From positions 1 to 15,811 of the forward strand of contig CAYRVH010000064.1 in assembly GCA_964427855.1 (NCBI GenBank): a stretch of 15,811 bases of DNA, in the 5' to 3' direction. This stretch comes from JAUPKT01 sp964427855 (GTDB taxonomy: Bacteria; Desulfobacterota; Desulfomonilia; Desulfomonilales; Desulfomonilaceae). Below are positions 1-5,668 of this stretch, in pieces; within the stretch, counting starts at the first letter, position 1; every line of letters starts with the position of its first letter. A program made the translations under genes and the position numbers. Below the pieces are notes generated by a model that saw nothing but the letters and a program-made list of their open reading frames with translations, did not search any database and had not been told where the DNA came from.

Positions 1-26
1 CCTTGTTTTTTTTTTTTTTTTCAAGG
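1..26. repeat. Poly-T run (16 T) inside a 5-bp inverted repeat at the window edge
   Basis: CCTTG (1-5), sixteen T, then CAAGG (22-26). The two 5-mers are exact reverse complements. The run begins exactly where the 3' acceptor strand of the adjacent tRNA should continue. Its edge position and its damage to a conserved gene suggest a contig-end or library artefact rather than biology, although a real insertion cannot be excluded. Confidence 0.6.
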
Positions 27-88
27 GGTTTCGAACCCCTGTCTCCGCCGTGAGAGGGCGGTGTCCTAGGCCTCTAGACGATGGGACC
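22..88 (-). tRNA. tRNA-Glu (CTC), 3' acceptor end missing
   Basis: Read on the minus strand from 88, the cloverleaf has acceptor strand GGTCCCA, a D arm with GTC/GAC stem, anticodon stem CCGCC/GGCGG around loop CTCTCAC (loop at 50-56, anticodon CTC at 52-54, decoding GAG), a four-base variable region, and T arm AGGGG-TTCGAAA-CCCCT. The order and sequence closely match bacterial tRNA-Glu. The 3' acceptor strand should read TGGGACC but only TG is present (23-22) before a poly-A tract (poly-T on the plus strand). No discriminator base or CCA is seen. As written it could not fold its acceptor stem, so it is either truncated by assembly or disrupted. Confidence 0.85.
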
Positions 89-131
89 TATTGGTGGGTG
101 TTTATGTTCGTACCAGGTTCCTCGCCGCCTG

Positions 132-965
132 TCAATCCTCTCGCTGGTGATGCCCAGCCTCTGAAGAAAAAGCCGCGACAAAGGTAACCCATGGTCGGTC
201 GAAGCGCTCATCCGTAATGGCATAGTCCATTTCACCCAGTATGTCTTGAAGGACTCGCGCTTGGGGTTCGTCGATGCCCGAGATGATCCACCGCCGCTGA
301 GGTGCAAGGCCCCGCGCAGTCAAGAGGTCGCGCAGGACGCTGAAGGGCAAGTTGGCAAACACCACATCGAATGAGAGGCCTGTATAGTGTCGCGCTTCTC
401 CGAGAAACACCTGCATCACTGGCTGCAGCCCGTTGATGAGGACGTTGTGTTGCGCGGTCTGGGCCGCAAGGATATTCCGATCGACGGCCACCACTCGGCT
501 CACCCCAAGGCGCGCCGCGGCCAGCCCTAGGATGCCGGTTCCTGTACCGAGGTCCAGCACAGCGTGCACATGCTCCCTTGCATGAATCGCTTGAAAATAT
601 TCCATGCAGGCCTTTGTGGTGGGGTGATCGCCGTCGCCGAAGACCACCGAAGGGTCCAAGAGGAGGGCGTCTGGCGGTGGATTGGGGTGATCGGCCCTGA
701 CGATGGTCACGCCTCCCAGGCAAATGCCGCTTGAGGGGACTCCCGTCTGCCAATCTCGGTAGGTCATTTCATGGCGCGTGGCAAGTTGAATTCCTGTGAT
801 TCGTGACTGCTCGACCACATACTCGTCTTCTTTGCCGGCGAAGAAAAGATACGAGAACCCCTCCTCGTTCCAAAGTCCCAGAAATGTGCTGGGGGGATTG
901 TGGAGCCGGCCGGCAAGGTCACCTTGGAATTCATAGATAAAAAGCGGAGACTCGGGTACGAGCAT
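132..965 (-). CDS. PrmA-like (ribosomal protein L11 methyltransferase family) SAM-dependent methyltransferase
   Basis: 277 aa. Residues 104-116 (DPSVVFGDGDHPT) match the PrmA signature DPGLAFGTGTHPT. The SAM-binding glycine-rich motif VLDLGTGTG is at 136-144, the acidic end of motif II is VAVDRN at 159-164, and NLPF at 205-208 takes the place of the usual PrmA NIL(A) segment. Family members transfer methyl groups from S-adenosylmethionine to ribosomal protein L11 or related cytosolic proteins. The N-terminal half does not obviously match the L11-recognition domain, and NLPF resembles the NPP[FY] motif of amide or adenine N-methyltransferases, so the substrate is uncertain. The ATG at 965 has no strong Shine-Dalgarno sequence. 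The gene ends 43 bp before the tRNA on the same strand and follows the duplicated-HTH gene by 26 bp. Confidence 0.8.
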   Translation of the reverse strand: MLVPESPLFIYEFQGDLAGRLHNPPSTFLGLWNEEGFSYLFFAGKEDEYVVEQSRITGIQLATRHEMTYRDWQTGVPSSGICLGGVTIVRADHPNPPPDALLLDPSVVFGDGDHPTTKACMEYFQAIHAREHVHAVLDLGTGTGILGLAAARLGVSRVVAVDRNILAAQTAQHNVLINGLQPVMQVFLGEARHYTGLSFDVVFANLPFSVLRDLLTARGLAPQRRWIISGIDEPQARVLQDILGEMDYAITDERFDRPWVTFVAAFSSEAGHHQRED

Positions 966-991
966 GGGCGGGATAATTCAAACCTTCGACA

Positions 992-1579
992 TCACGTCGG
1001 CGACTTGTCTAAGTCCTTTCGGATGGAAATGTAGGCGGCGACTGCAGCCAAGAGAGAATTCTTGGCCGTCGCGAGGTGGACAATTTCGTCAGCCCCAAGG
1101 TGGTCGCGCGCCAGCAATTGATCGATCTTGCGGTTGATTTCCACGATTTGACGCGGCGCAATCATTTCAGCCACGTCTATCTCGGCGGATTTGCAGCGTT
1201 GTGATGGGACGGCCGTGATCGCCGGCTCAAATTGGATCTTTTCGATCCAGCGATCGAGCTCTTTCCATTTGCTGATGGTCGCGGGGCTGACGCCGACGGA
1301 CGCGGCAAGCCTTTTGTTGGTGATATTGCCGCCGGCCTCAAGATACAGTCTTTCAGCAAGGTCCCTCGCGTTTCTCTTGCGAACCAGGGTTGGTTTGTCC
1401 TGCTTCTCTGTAATGTTATCTTGTTCAGACAGCGCCCTCTCCCAACGATCTTCCTTTCTCCATCGCCCCACGGTGAGGGCGTTGACGTGAAGGGCTTCAG
1501 CAATCTCCTTGTTGGTGATCTGGCCTTTGGCTGCCAAAAACATGTTTTCCGCCGGCAGCCGAGCTTCTTTCTTCATCAT
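992..1579 (-). CDS. Tandem helix-turn-helix protein, phage terminase small-subunit-like (orphan)
   Basis: 195 aa from the ATG at 1579. It contains two copies of one DNA-binding unit, residues 10-50 and 75-115. Each reads roughly a-long-helix, G-x-I-T-N-K-x-(I/L)-A, a turn, then V-x-x-(T/A)-(V/I)-x-x-W-(R/K)-x-x-D-R-W. This pattern is typical of the N-terminal domain of PBSX/YqaS-type phage terminase small subunits, which recognise packaging DNA. The C-terminal 50 residues are predicted helical and could oligomerise. No large terminase or other phage gene is nearby, so a role in packaging is not supported; a regulator or a remnant of a mobile element is equally likely. The frame is open to 1840, but the upstream part overlaps a repeat and looks non-coding. 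GAGG lies 10 bases before the ATG at 1579; ATG 1657 is the alternative. Confidence 0.65.
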   Translation of the reverse strand: MMKKEARLPAENMFLAAKGQITNKEIAEALHVNALTVGRWRKEDRWERALSEQDNITEKQDKPTLVRKRNARDLAERLYLEAGGNITNKRLAASVGVSPATISKWKELDRWIEKIQFEPAITAVPSQRCKSAEIDVAEMIAPRQIVEINRKIDQLLARDHLGADEIVHLATAKNSLLAAVAAYISIRKDLDKSPT

Positions 1580-1669
1580 GACGATGGGACCTCGCGCCCG
1601 GGTGCGCAGTGTCTTAGTGTCCTGACCATCAGCGACTACATGTTTCCGTCGCTCCATTTCTTTGGCGAT

Positions 1670-1697
1670 AGCATACCATTTTACGGGGCTCAGGCAA
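1670..1697 (-). promoter_or_regulatory. Weak sigma70-like promoter for the duplicated-HTH gene
   Basis: On the minus strand TTGCCT (1697-1692), a 16-base spacer and TATGCT (1675-1670). Transcription would start near 1663, upstream of both candidate ATGs. The match is 4 of 6 at each box, so this is tentative. The 1580-1750 stretch holds nothing else that I recognise. Confidence 0.25.
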
Positions 1698-1750
1698 ACA
1701 CTTCGACGCCAGGAGTTTCCCCATCTTTGTGAGCTGTGGCGATGACTCAT

Positions 1751-1972
1751 GAATGGCGCGGCGGGAGTTATGCTACCGTCCTCACAAAAGTGAAGATCCT
1801 TACCGAGCTTCGAAGATTCCCATTGACATGGCAATGACAATCTGAATGAAGGCCGTTTCGGGATTTCTTATGTGAATTGTTGTAGATTCGAGAAAGCGAC
1901 AAGTTGCCTTCATCATTACATGGGTTAATTACCCCATCAAATGTCGGGAAATATCCTGGTTGCAAATCCCTT
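1751..1972 (+). repeat. Direct repeat copy A, upstream of the DUF3800 gene (identical core 1779-1891)
   Basis: Matches copy B at 2946-3170 at an offset of 1195. Positions 1779-1891 (113 bp) are identical base for base to 2974-3086. The left flank 1751-1778 matches at 20 of 28 positions. The right flank stays alignable to about 1972 with scattered substitutions and a few single-base indels. The core reads on the minus strand as an open frame without stops, which explains spurious short ORFs in both copies. It may belong to a dispersed family, since a diverged relative lies at 15615-15680 in the opposite orientation. Confidence 0.9.
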
Positions 1973-1988
1973 GCGCCTCCGATATGAT
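1960..1988 (+). promoter_or_regulatory. Sigma70-like promoter of the DUF3800 gene
   Basis: TTGCAA (1960-1965), a 17-base spacer, then TATGAT (1983-1988), both close to consensus at ideal spacing. The start site would be near 1995, about 30 bases before the TTG start codon at 2024. A 16-base dyad, TGGGTTAATTACCCCA (1921-1936), lies about 25 bases upstream and could be an operator. Confidence 0.6.
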
Positions 1989-2023
1989 GTGCAAAAAAAT
2001 ATGAAAGTCATGCCTATTAGCTC

Positions 2024-2794
2024 TTGAAATACAGACTTTACATTGATGAAGTAGGCAATCCAGACCTCGAGAGTTCTGAAAACCCTAATCACCGCTTTCT
2101 GAGTTTGACGGGCGTGATTCTTGACCTAGGTCATGTCCAAGACGTCGTCTATCCTCAAATGGAGACACTGAAAAGAAAGTATTTCCAGTCACATCCAGAC
2201 GAACCCGTGATCTTCCACCGCAAGGAGATGTTGAATGCGAGAGTGCCGTTCGACTGCTTGCGTAATCCCTCAACGCGTGCACGATTCAACCAGGACCTAT
2301 TAAGTCGTATGGGGCATTGGGACTATACACTGTTAACAGTTTGTTTAGACAAGAAAAATCATAAAGAAACATACACGACCTGGCGGTATGACCCTTACCA
2401 CTATTGCTTGGCCGTCATCTTGGAACGATATCATCATTTCCTCAGTCGCTTCGGCGCGACAGGAGACGTGCTGGCTGAATCTCGGGGCGGCAAGGAAGAC
2501 AGGAGGCTGAAACAATCTTTTCATCGTCTTTGGGAAAGGGGTACCGATTATGTTTCCCCAGAAGCTTTCCAAAGAGTTCTGACGAGTTGTCAGCTGAAAA
2601 TCAAGTCTAAAGCCAATAACGTCGCGGGCCTTCAGCTAGCCGATTTGATTGCACATCCTAGCAGAAATGAAATCCTGCTGGAACACGGGATGTTAGACCG
2701 AGAACTGGCGCCTTTTGCTCAGAAGATTGTGAATTTGCTTCAACAAAAGTACGACAGGCTAGGGACGAAAGTGTACGGTAAAAAGTTCCTATAA
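2024..2794 (+). CDS. DUF3800 domain protein
   Basis: 256 aa with a TTG start. An in-frame TAG at 2018-2020 leaves no room for an earlier start, and the family motif begins at residue 5, so TTG is secure. DUF3800 features in order are YIDEVGNPDL at 6-15, the central CLAVILERY helix at about 128-136, ESRGG at about 152-156, and a C-terminal K-x-N-N-V-A-G-L-Q-L-A-D-L-I-A-H motif at about 196-211. The conserved Asp and Glu residues suggest an RNase H-like fold, but no biochemical function is established for the family. Members are common on mobile and accessory DNA. No clear Shine-Dalgarno sequence is seen. Its own promoter lies just upstream and three small hairpins follow the stop. A repeat of the upstream region and a fragment of a second DUF3800 gene follow, suggesting a duplicated cassette. 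Confidence 0.85.
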   Translation: MKYRLYIDEVGNPDLESSENPNHRFLSLTGVILDLGHVQDVVYPQMETLKRKYFQSHPDEPVIFHRKEMLNARVPFDCLRNPSTRARFNQDLLSRMGHWDYTLLTVCLDKKNHKETYTTWRYDPYHYCLAVILERYHHFLSRFGATGDVLAESRGGKEDRRLKQSFHRLWERGTDYVSPEAFQRVLTSCQLKIKSKANNVAGLQLADLIAHPSRNEILLEHGMLDRELAPFAQKIVNLLQQKYDRLGTKVYGKKFL

Positions 2795-2802
2795 ATAAAG
2801 AA

Positions 2803-2854
2803 GGGACCCTTGCGGGCCCCGATGGCATTCGCCATCCACCTCCGGTTTACCGGA
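2803..2854 (+). ncRNA. Three consecutive hairpins after the DUF3800 gene (candidate DUF3800-associated RNA structure)
   Basis: Hairpin 1 pairs GGG(A)CCC (2803-2809) with GGGCCC (2814-2819) around loop TTGC, with one bulged A. Hairpin 2 is GATGGC (2821-2826), loop ATTC, GCCATC (2831-2836). Hairpin 3 is TCCGG (2841-2845), loop TTTA, CCGGA (2850-2854). All loops have four bases and the array begins 8 bases after the stop codon. No T-tract follows, so a simple intrinsic terminator is unlikely. Structured RNA motifs named for association with DUF3800 genes have been reported from comparative genomics; whether this matches one of those classes needs a covariance-model search. Confidence 0.5.
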
Positions 2855-2945
2855 TTATGGATATATTAGGATAGGACGTCTCAGCTGTCAACAAGAATAC
2901 AAGAAAGCAGGCCCGCCATTTTTAGGAGTCGTGGAGATGGATCAG

Positions 2946-3170
2946 GAATGGCGCGCAGGGCGTTGCGCTGCCATCCTCACAAAAGTGAAGATCCTTACCG
3001 AGCTTCGAAGATTCCCATTGACATGGCAATGACAATCTGAATGAAGGCCGTTTCGGGATTTCTTATGTGAATTGTTGTAGATTCGACAAAAGCCACAAGC
3101 TGCCTCCATCACTCGATGAATCAACTACCACAAAAATTTCTGTGGAATCTCCCGGCCGACAAGATCCCTT
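2946..3170 (+). repeat. Direct repeat copy B (identical core 2974-3086)
   Basis: Second copy of the 1751-1972 repeat, in the same orientation 1195 bp downstream. The core is identical over 113 bp, but flanks on both sides are diverged. The homology ends near ATCCCTT (3164-3170), which in copy A lies just inside the DUF3800 promoter. The 5' part of a DUF3800 gene is absent after this copy. Confidence 0.9.
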
Positions 3171-3232
3171 CAAGGCGCGGCGTCCATTTCATGGGCTCAG
3201 CAAAGAAAAATCCGTGAAAGGGATCCCAGCGG

Positions 3233-3261
3233 TTGACCTGGTTATTTTCCAGGTGTAAAGG
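3233..3261 (+). promoter_or_regulatory. Candidate promoter with overlapping dyad, upstream of the glycan operon
   Basis: TTGACC (3233-3238), a 17-base spacer and TAAAGG (3256-3261). The spacer is spanned by a perfect inverted repeat, ACCTGG (3236-3241) and CCAGGT (3249-3254), separated by seven bases, which could serve as a repressor site. The -10 box is poor, so this is tentative. The rest of 3087-3389 holds the end of repeat copy B and a DUF3800 fragment. Confidence 0.35.
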
Positions 3262-3331
3262 TAATGATTTTGGGTGCTTTGGGATGACGAGGCAAGGCTG
3301 GTTTGCCGCGGTTGCGGGCGCCGTCAAGACG

Positions 3332-3367
3332 CCGTGGAATTGCTTGGCCATCATTCTTGAGCGCTAT
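3332..3367 (+). pseudogene. Fragment of a second DUF3800 gene
   Basis: Codons at 3341-3367 encode CLAIILERY, against CLAVILERY at 2405-2431 of the intact DUF3800 gene. Over 3339-3367 and 2403-2431 the DNA matches at 23 of 29 positions. One mismatch changes Val to Ile and the remaining five are synonymous, the pattern expected of two diverged coding copies. Similarity fades on both sides (preceding residues TPWN versus DPYHY). No start codon or further domain parts are present. The fragment lies just after repeat copy B, as expected for a decayed duplicate cassette, and ends just upstream of the aminotransferase ribosome-binding site. Confidence 0.5.
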
Positions 3368-3389
3368 GTCCGAACAAGGAGGACTCGAC

Positions 3390-4508
3390 ATGATCCCTGT
3401 ATGCGAACCGCTCCTCAATGGACGGGAGAAGGAATACGTCATAGATTGCCTCGATACCAATTGGATATCATCTGCTGGTACATACATCACGCAGTTCGAG
3501 GAGACATTTAGCCGGTACTGTGGGGTGGCTCACGGGGTTGCATGCAGCAACGGGACTACCGCAATTCACCTGGCGCTTGTTGCATTGGGCATCGGCTCTG
3601 GGGACGAGGTAATCATCCCAGACTTTACCCTTATTGTGTCTGCCAATACGGTCATACTAGCGGGGGCCAAACCCGTTTTAGTCGATGTTGACCCAGAGAC
3701 CTGGTGCATAGACCCCGCACTCATTGAGGAGAAGATCACGTCTCGGACCCGGGCCATCATGGCAGTGCACATGTACGGGCACCCATGCGACATGGACGCT
3801 ATTTGCGGCATTGCAAAAAAACATGGGCTCCATGTGATCGAAGACTGCGCAGAAGCCCATGGGGCTGAAATCAACGGCGTCAAGGTCGGTGGTTTCTCCG
3901 ATGTGGCATGCTTCAGCTTCTACGGCAATAAGATCCTTACCACCGGCGAAGGCGGCATGGCGGTGTGCAACGACGACAAGCTTGCGGAGCGCCTGCGACT
4001 GTTACGGAATCAGGGCTTTCGGGAGCCCCGCTTCGTGCATGACGTCATGGGATTCAACTATCGAATGACCAATATTCAAGCAGCCATAGGCCTCGCCCAG
4101 ACCGAGATGGTCGAGGAGAAGGTCGCCAAAAAGCGGTGGATAGGCAAGACATATCACGAATTCCTGTCAGGGTGCCCGGATATTGTCTTGCCGGTGGAAC
4201 GGCCATGGGCAAAGAACGTGTACTGGATGTATGGCGTGGTTTTACGGGAGAGCTTTGGTCGCGGGAAAGACGAGACGATGGCCATGCTCAAGGAAAAGGG
4301 TGTCGATACGAGGGCATTCTTTTGTCCCATGTCCCTGCAGCCGGTATTTCGTGGGGATGATCCTCGTTTTCCCGATGTTTCCGGCGCCTACCCCGTCTCC
4401 GTAGAATTGTGGAACAAGGGCTTTTACTTGCCGTCCGGGCTCTCTCTGACACGGGCTCAGATCGAGGAAGTGTGCGAGAAACTCATGTCGTGCAGGAAGA
4501 AGCCATGA
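3390..4508 (+). CDS. DegT/DnrJ/EryC1/StrS-family PLP-dependent aminotransferase, perosamine-synthase-like
   Basis: 372 aa. The ATG at 3390 is chosen because AGGAGG (3377-3382) lies 7 bases upstream; the frame is open further upstream but only through repeat-derived sequence. The N-terminus IPVCEPLLNGREKEYV and LDTNWISSAG, the AVHMYGHPCDM segment, and SFYGNKILTTGEGGM with the PLP-binding lysine at residue 181 strongly resemble GDP-perosamine synthase (Per/RfbE). Asp152 in the VIEDCAEAHG motif would contact the pyridine nitrogen. Such enzymes move an amino group from glutamate onto a 4-keto-6-deoxy nucleotide sugar in the cytosol, for O-antigen or capsule sugars. The exact sugar cannot be told from the sequence, and no 4,6-dehydratase gene is in the window. 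It is first in a plus-strand run of glycan genes. Confidence 0.88.
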   Translation: MIPVCEPLLNGREKEYVIDCLDTNWISSAGTYITQFEETFSRYCGVAHGVACSNGTTAIHLALVALGIGSGDEVIIPDFTLIVSANTVILAGAKPVLVDVDPETWCIDPALIEEKITSRTRAIMAVHMYGHPCDMDAICGIAKKHGLHVIEDCAEAHGAEINGVKVGGFSDVACFSFYGNKILTTGEGGMAVCNDDKLAERLRLLRNQGFREPRFVHDVMGFNYRMTNIQAAIGLAQTEMVEEKVAKKRWIGKTYHEFLSGCPDIVLPVERPWAKNVYWMYGVVLRESFGRGKDETMAMLKEKGVDTRAFFCPMSLQPVFRGDDPRFPDVSGAYPVSVELWNKGFYLPSGLSLTRAQIEEVCEKLMSCRKKP

Positions 4509-4568
4509 CAGCCTTACTGATCGCTATATTGACGTACTTAGGCAAAAGAGTTGGCCGGAGGTAAGACC

Positions 4569-5291
4569 GTGGAAGGCGACCCCAAAGTCTCGATAGTGCT
4601 CGCCACCTATAATGAGCGAGAAAACATATTAGAGACGATTCGCAGCATATTCGATCACGTCAAAGAGAGCGTCGAAGTGATCGTAGTTGACGATGATTCT
4701 TCTGACAAGACTTGGCAGGTAGTGGAAGAGCTCAAGGATCCGCGCGTCGTTTTGATACGGAGGGTAGCCACAAGGGGACTTGCGTCGGCGTTCAACAGAG
4801 GGATCATTGAATCCCGAGGGCAGATTGTAGGGTGGATGGATGCAGACATGTGCATGCCGCCGTCTATGCTCCCTGATATGATTGCAAAATTGAATGAATA
4901 CGACATCGTCGTGGGATCGAGGTATGCGCCCGGCGGAGTGGATGATCGAAGCCCTCTGCGGGTGTGGTCGAGCCGGATGATCAACGGCTTGGCAGGGCTC
5001 GTGCTTGGATACGGCATCAAAGATTATGACAGTGGTTTCGTGGTGCTGCGCCGGACTGTATTTGACAAAGTATCTATTATACCAACGGGCTACGGAGCAT
5101 ACTTTATGGAATTTCTTTATACGTGTCGCAAGAAAGGTCTTACCGTGTACGAGGCGCCGTACGTGTTTCGCGACCGCGCCAAGGGCACATCAAANNNNNN
5201 NNNNTCAGCGCCCAGCCTGTATAGATTTCTCAAGACAGGCATGCAATATGTGATAAGGATTTTTATAGCACGATTGAGAAGGATCGACTGA
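4569..5291 (+). CDS. Family 2 glycosyltransferase, dolichol/polyprenyl-phosphate mannosyltransferase-like
   Basis: About 240 aa (GT-A fold, GT2). The GTG at 4569 is preferred over the TTG at 4551 because GGAGG (4557-4561) sits 7 bases before it. VSIVLATYNERENI near the start, VDDDSSD (Asp41-43) and the metal-binding DAD (91-93) are the nucleotide-sugar-binding motifs. GSRYAPGG and the late FRDRAKGTS segment are typical of DPM1-like enzymes that charge a polyprenyl-phosphate or extend a lipid-linked sugar at the inner membrane face. No clear transmembrane segment follows the domain, as in short DPM1-type enzymes. Ten N bases interrupt codons after FRDRAKGTS; the frame continues as annotated only if the gap is truly 10 bases, or differs by a multiple of three. 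The stop overlaps no gene; the cupin follows one base later. Confidence 0.82.
   Translation: MEGDPKVSIVLATYNERENILETIRSIFDHVKESVEVIVVDDDSSDKTWQVVEELKDPRVVLIRRVATRGLASAFNRGIIESRGQIVGWMDADMCMPPSMLPDMIAKLNEYDIVVGSRYAPGGVDDRSPLRVWSSRMINGLAGLVLGYGIKDYDSGFVVLRRTVFDKVSIIPTGYGAYFMEFLYTCRKKGLTVYEAPYVFRDRAKGTSXXXXSAPSLYRFLKTGMQYVIRIFIARLRRID
5195..5204. other. Assembly gap (10 N)
   Basis: Ten undetermined bases inside the glycosyltransferase gene. The flanking sequence fits one continuous protein, so the two sides probably belong together. Confidence 0.95.
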
Positions 5292-5292
5292 A

Positions 5293-5660
5293 GTGCCTCA
5301 CAGTGTATTAGAACCAGAGTACGAGCGAAATGACGAGCGGGGTCTTTTCCAGGAGATCGTAAGCGCGGGCCCCTGGGAGTCTCTCATCCGGGGCGAAATG
5401 CGCAAAGGCGCTGTCATCGGGAATCACTATCACAAATTCACAAAGATATTTTCTTTCTTGTGAAGGGCTCAGTCCGCATCAGGACGGTCAATGTGCAGAC
5501 CGGGGCGCGTGATGAATTCCACGTGAGATCGGGGCAAGGGACGTCATTGACGCCTTACGAGTCCCATGCGATTGAGTTTCTCGAGGATTCGGAAATCATC
5601 ATGCTTAAGACGCATCGCTACGATCCGCAGGCGCCTGACACTTTTGATTACCCAGTATAG
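5293..5660 (+). pseudogene. Sugar cupin (WxcM/FdtA-like), interrupted by a single-base frameshift
   Basis: Starting at GTG 5293, the frame gives GEMRKGAVIGNHYHKFTK, then stops at TGA 5461. From about 5446 a different frame continues through a cupin-like strand (KGSVRIRTVNV) to TAG 5658-5660. Adding one base near 5445 (for example G before ATATTTTC) restores an uninterrupted cupin of about 122 aa with core HKFTKDIFFLVKGSVRIR. The GNHYHK motif (His45 and His47) matches the metal or substrate histidines of cupins seen in dTDP-sugar isomerases and related capsule-cluster proteins. It sits one base after the glycosyltransferase stop (TGAAGTG) and 8 bases before the next gene. An assembly error or a recent mutation are both possible. 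The rest looks intact, so decay, if real, is very recent. Confidence 0.7.
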
Positions 5661-5668
5661 GGGAGACA

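Noticed and set aside
1580..1840. In-frame 87-codon extension of the duplicated-HTH gene up to ATG 1840
   Set aside because: The extension runs through the repeat core and shows no domain-like sequence; the ATG at 1579 has a GAGG upstream and starts just before the first HTH unit.
1768..3124. Two short minus-strand ORFs (1768-1965 and 2942-3124) that share a 30-residue identical stretch
   Set aside because: The identity comes from the 113-bp repeat core, which is open in that frame; flanking residues are unrelated and no ribosome-binding sites are seen, so they are not treated as genes.
3163..3225. GATCCCTT/AAGGGATC 8-bp inverted repeat
   Set aside because: A 47-base loop and no conserved context; likely chance in a decayed stretch.
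5440..5465. Programmed -1 frameshift in the cupin
   Set aside because: The T-rich stretch gives no good in-frame X-XXY-YYZ slippery heptamer, and no obvious downstream stimulatory hairpin is seen; a single-base deletion or error is simpler.
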